Source: Clostridium_AD sp937920395 (GTDB taxonomy: Bacteria > Bacillota > Clostridia > Clostridiales > Clostridiaceae). Taken from it: 6,618 bases of DNA. The notes below the pieces were generated by a model. That model was not told where the DNA came from. It saw only the letters and a list, made by a program, of their open reading frames with translations, and made no database searches. Shown here one piece after another: positions 5,620 to 6,618 of the stretch; within the stretch, counting starts at the first letter, position 1; each line of letters begins with the position of its first letter. A program made the position numbers and the translations under genes. The stretch is taken from assembly GCA_052274345.1 (NCBI GenBank), contig DAVZGP010000115.1, positions 1 to 6,618 of the forward strand. The letters run 5' to 3'.

Positions 5620-6384
5620 ATGCTTGAAATTAAGAAACATTTATCAGTTGTTTTGTATACAACTGCAAAAGCAGTAATAGAGGAAAAGACAAGATATGAG
5701 GCAGAAAATGCTGTAATACCAAAAGGAAGCACCATGACAATAAATAGCGAGAGTGGTTCAAGTGGTAAGAATGAAAAATATATGAATTTTACATTTAAAA
5801 ATAGTGACCAAGGAAGGTGTATTGTAGTTTTTCCAAATGCATTTGATATTAAAAAACCTGGAGTTTATAAAGTATCATTAGGCTCTAAAACTAATTATGG
5901 TGAATATAAGAGGCAAATAGTGAAGGCAATTGAGCCAATGGATACATATGAAGTGGATACTGTAAATAAAGTTCTAAAAAATGAAGTAGTGATAATAGAG
6001 CAAAATGTGGAGTTTCAATCTAAGTCTTGGACAATAAAAGAAATAAATTTTTCTTTTGATAAAGTAGGTTTGTATGATTTTGAGATTCAAGGAGATTGGG
6101 CTTCTATGAATCTTGATTACATAGAAGTAAACAACGAACCTGCGGTGGTTAATTCAGAGGTTAATTTTACGCACATTAACTTTTATAAGGCTAATGCTGA
6201 AGATTTAATCTTGAAGTACGAAAATCATTATAATAGTTTTGTAGAGTTGATATGGGATGGACAAGAGTTGGACAAGAGTCTATATACTGTAGATGAAGAA
6301 AATAAGCAGCTAACCGTTAAAAAGGAGTTCTTTATTAATAGATCAATTTTAACAGGACGTTTAGCACTTCACTTTGATATTTGA
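5620..6384 (+). CDS. Orphan CBM35/CBM6-like plus X2-like carbohydrate-binding protein
   Basis: This 254-residue protein has no catalytic domain. Residues 25-170 resemble a CBM35/CBM6 beta-sandwich: opening TRYEAENAVI, centre KKPGVYKVSLG, and the typical closing NLDYIEV after W160. Residues ~180-254 resemble an X2 module (Ig-like, CBM_X2): FTHINFYKANAEDL, LIWDGQELDKSLYTV, KQLTVKKEFF, LTGRLALHFDI. Both modules occur as accessory parts of secreted clostridial hemicellulases, mannanases and cellulosomal proteins. The N-terminus MLEIKKHLSVVLYTTA begins like a signal peptide, but the hydrophobic core is short and broken by K17, and EEK then leads straight into the CBM. The likely history is loss of a catalytic domain, dockerin and part of the signal peptide, leaving an open frame. 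It may be a pseudogene remnant or a small binding protein. The hairpin at 5541 precedes it. Confidence 0.7.
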   Translation: MLEIKKHLSVVLYTTAKAVIEEKTRYEAENAVIPKGSTMTINSESGSSGKNEKYMNFTFKNSDQGRCIVVFPNAFDIKKPGVYKVSLGSKTNYGEYKRQIVKAIEPMDTYEVDTVNKVLKNEVVIIEQNVEFQSKSWTIKEINFSFDKVGLYDFEIQGDWASMNLDYIEVNNEPAVVNSEVNFTHINFYKANAEDLILKYENHYNSFVELIWDGQELDKSLYTVDEENKQLTVKKEFFINRSILTGRLALHFDI

Positions 6385-6546
6385 CTAGATCCTCAAATTA
6401 TCTCTAATATTTTAGAAAATGCGTAAAGAAAGAATGTGTATCAAGTTGAAGAATAGTATTAAGCAAAGAATGTGTATCCAACTTGCCATAGGGTGATAAT
6501 GAAATATTACTAATATTTGAAGATGATAGTTGTAAAAAATATGATT
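6385..6546 (+). pseudogene. Possible remnants of a GHKL-type ATPase (histidine kinase or anti-sigma kinase)
   Basis: Directly after the TGA of the CBM gene and in the same frame, 6385-6423 reads LDPQIISNILENA, which looks like the N-box of a histidine-kinase ATPase domain (usual NLLENA), and stops at TAA 6424-6426. A second frame, 6495-6545, gives DNEILLIFEDDSCKKYD, which resembles the segment around the DxG box of the same fold with the key glycine absent. The DNA between them is taken up by a 14-bp direct repeat. No start or intact frame exists. The pieces are short, so the match may be accidental. Confidence 0.3.
6429..6485. repeat. 14-bp direct repeat with inverted 7-bp tails
   Basis: AAAGAATGTGTATC occurs exactly at 6429-6442 and 6465-6478, 36 bp apart. 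Just after the first copy CAAGTTG (6442-6448) appears, and after the second its reverse complement CAACTTG (6479-6485). The repeat sits between two fragments resembling one ATPase domain and may mark a rearrangement point or a protein-binding site. Confidence 0.6.
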
Positions 6547-6618
6547 TAAAAGTAGTGCAAACGACAATCACAAAGAGGTTGAAATAATAAACTTTGATAT
6601 AGATCATGGTAACTCTAC
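6547..6618. other. Unassigned right edge
   Basis: No gene is supported. A frame reading EIINFDIDHGNST runs off the window from about 6580 but has no start codon or ribosome binding site that can be defended; it could be the edge of a coding region or a further remnant. Confidence 0.3.

Noticed and set aside
6404..6607. Minus-strand frame of 67 codons with a repeated LDTHS
   Set aside because: The peptide repeat is only the translation of the 14-bp direct DNA repeat; there is no ribosome binding site or domain.
1..6618. Mobile element, CRISPR array, tRNA or rRNA
   Set aside because: No transposase motif, terminal inverted repeat pair with target duplication, regularly spaced repeat set or cloverleaf was recognised, despite the heavy gene decay.

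Overview
The window is very AT-rich and its genes look like those of a low-GC Clostridium-type Firmicute: strong GGAGG-like ribosome binding sites, A/T-ending codons, near-consensus sigma-A promoters and U-rich hairpin terminators. It is a decayed carbohydrate-utilisation neighbourhood. It holds four intact-looking reading frames and several gene fossils, all of types linked to plant polysaccharide or oligosaccharide use.

Layout. (1) 1-253: a terminator-like hairpin, then the last ~66 codons of an AraC-type regulator whose front is missing. (2) 280-1836 (+): an intact YesN-type response regulator (receiver domain, middle region, AraC DNA-binding domain) with a TTG start and no partner histidine kinase in view. 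(3) 1852-1893: a perfect 42-bp palindrome, probably a shared terminator between convergent genes. (4) 1951-3696 (-): an intact cytoplasmic glycoside hydrolase family 2 enzyme. (5) 3697-3896: a compact divergent control region with a perfect TTGACA-17-TATAAT promoter for the hydrolase, a TTGACT-17-TACAAT promoter for the next gene, and a 12-bp palindrome touching the -35 box. (6) 3897-4817 (+): a regulator with an ArsR-like winged helix and a long beta-rich C-terminal domain that may sense a sugar. (7) 4818-5136: terminator, inverted repeat, cre-like site and a second copy of the palindrome core. (8) 5137-5377: a badly damaged N-acylglucosamine 2-epimerase / cellobiose 2-epimerase family pseudogene that still has its ribosome binding site and terminator. 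(9) 5620-6384 (+): a 254-residue protein made only of a CBM35/CBM6-like module and an X2-like module, probably the non-catalytic part of a former secreted hydrolase. (10) 6385-6618: short unexpressed-looking pieces resembling a histidine-kinase/anti-sigma type ATPase, plus a 14-bp direct repeat.

Working model (inference). The regulator at 3897 senses a saccharide and controls the divergent GH2 gene through the ATAACGTTAT palindrome. The same palindrome core lies in front of the epimerase pseudogene, so the two were probably one regulon: GH2 cleaves an imported oligosaccharide and the epimerase acts on a disaccharide such as cellobiose or mannobiose. The epimerase and the secreted hydrolase have been lost or reduced while the GH2 gene and its regulator remain. 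No mobile element, CRISPR array, tRNA or rRNA was recognised.
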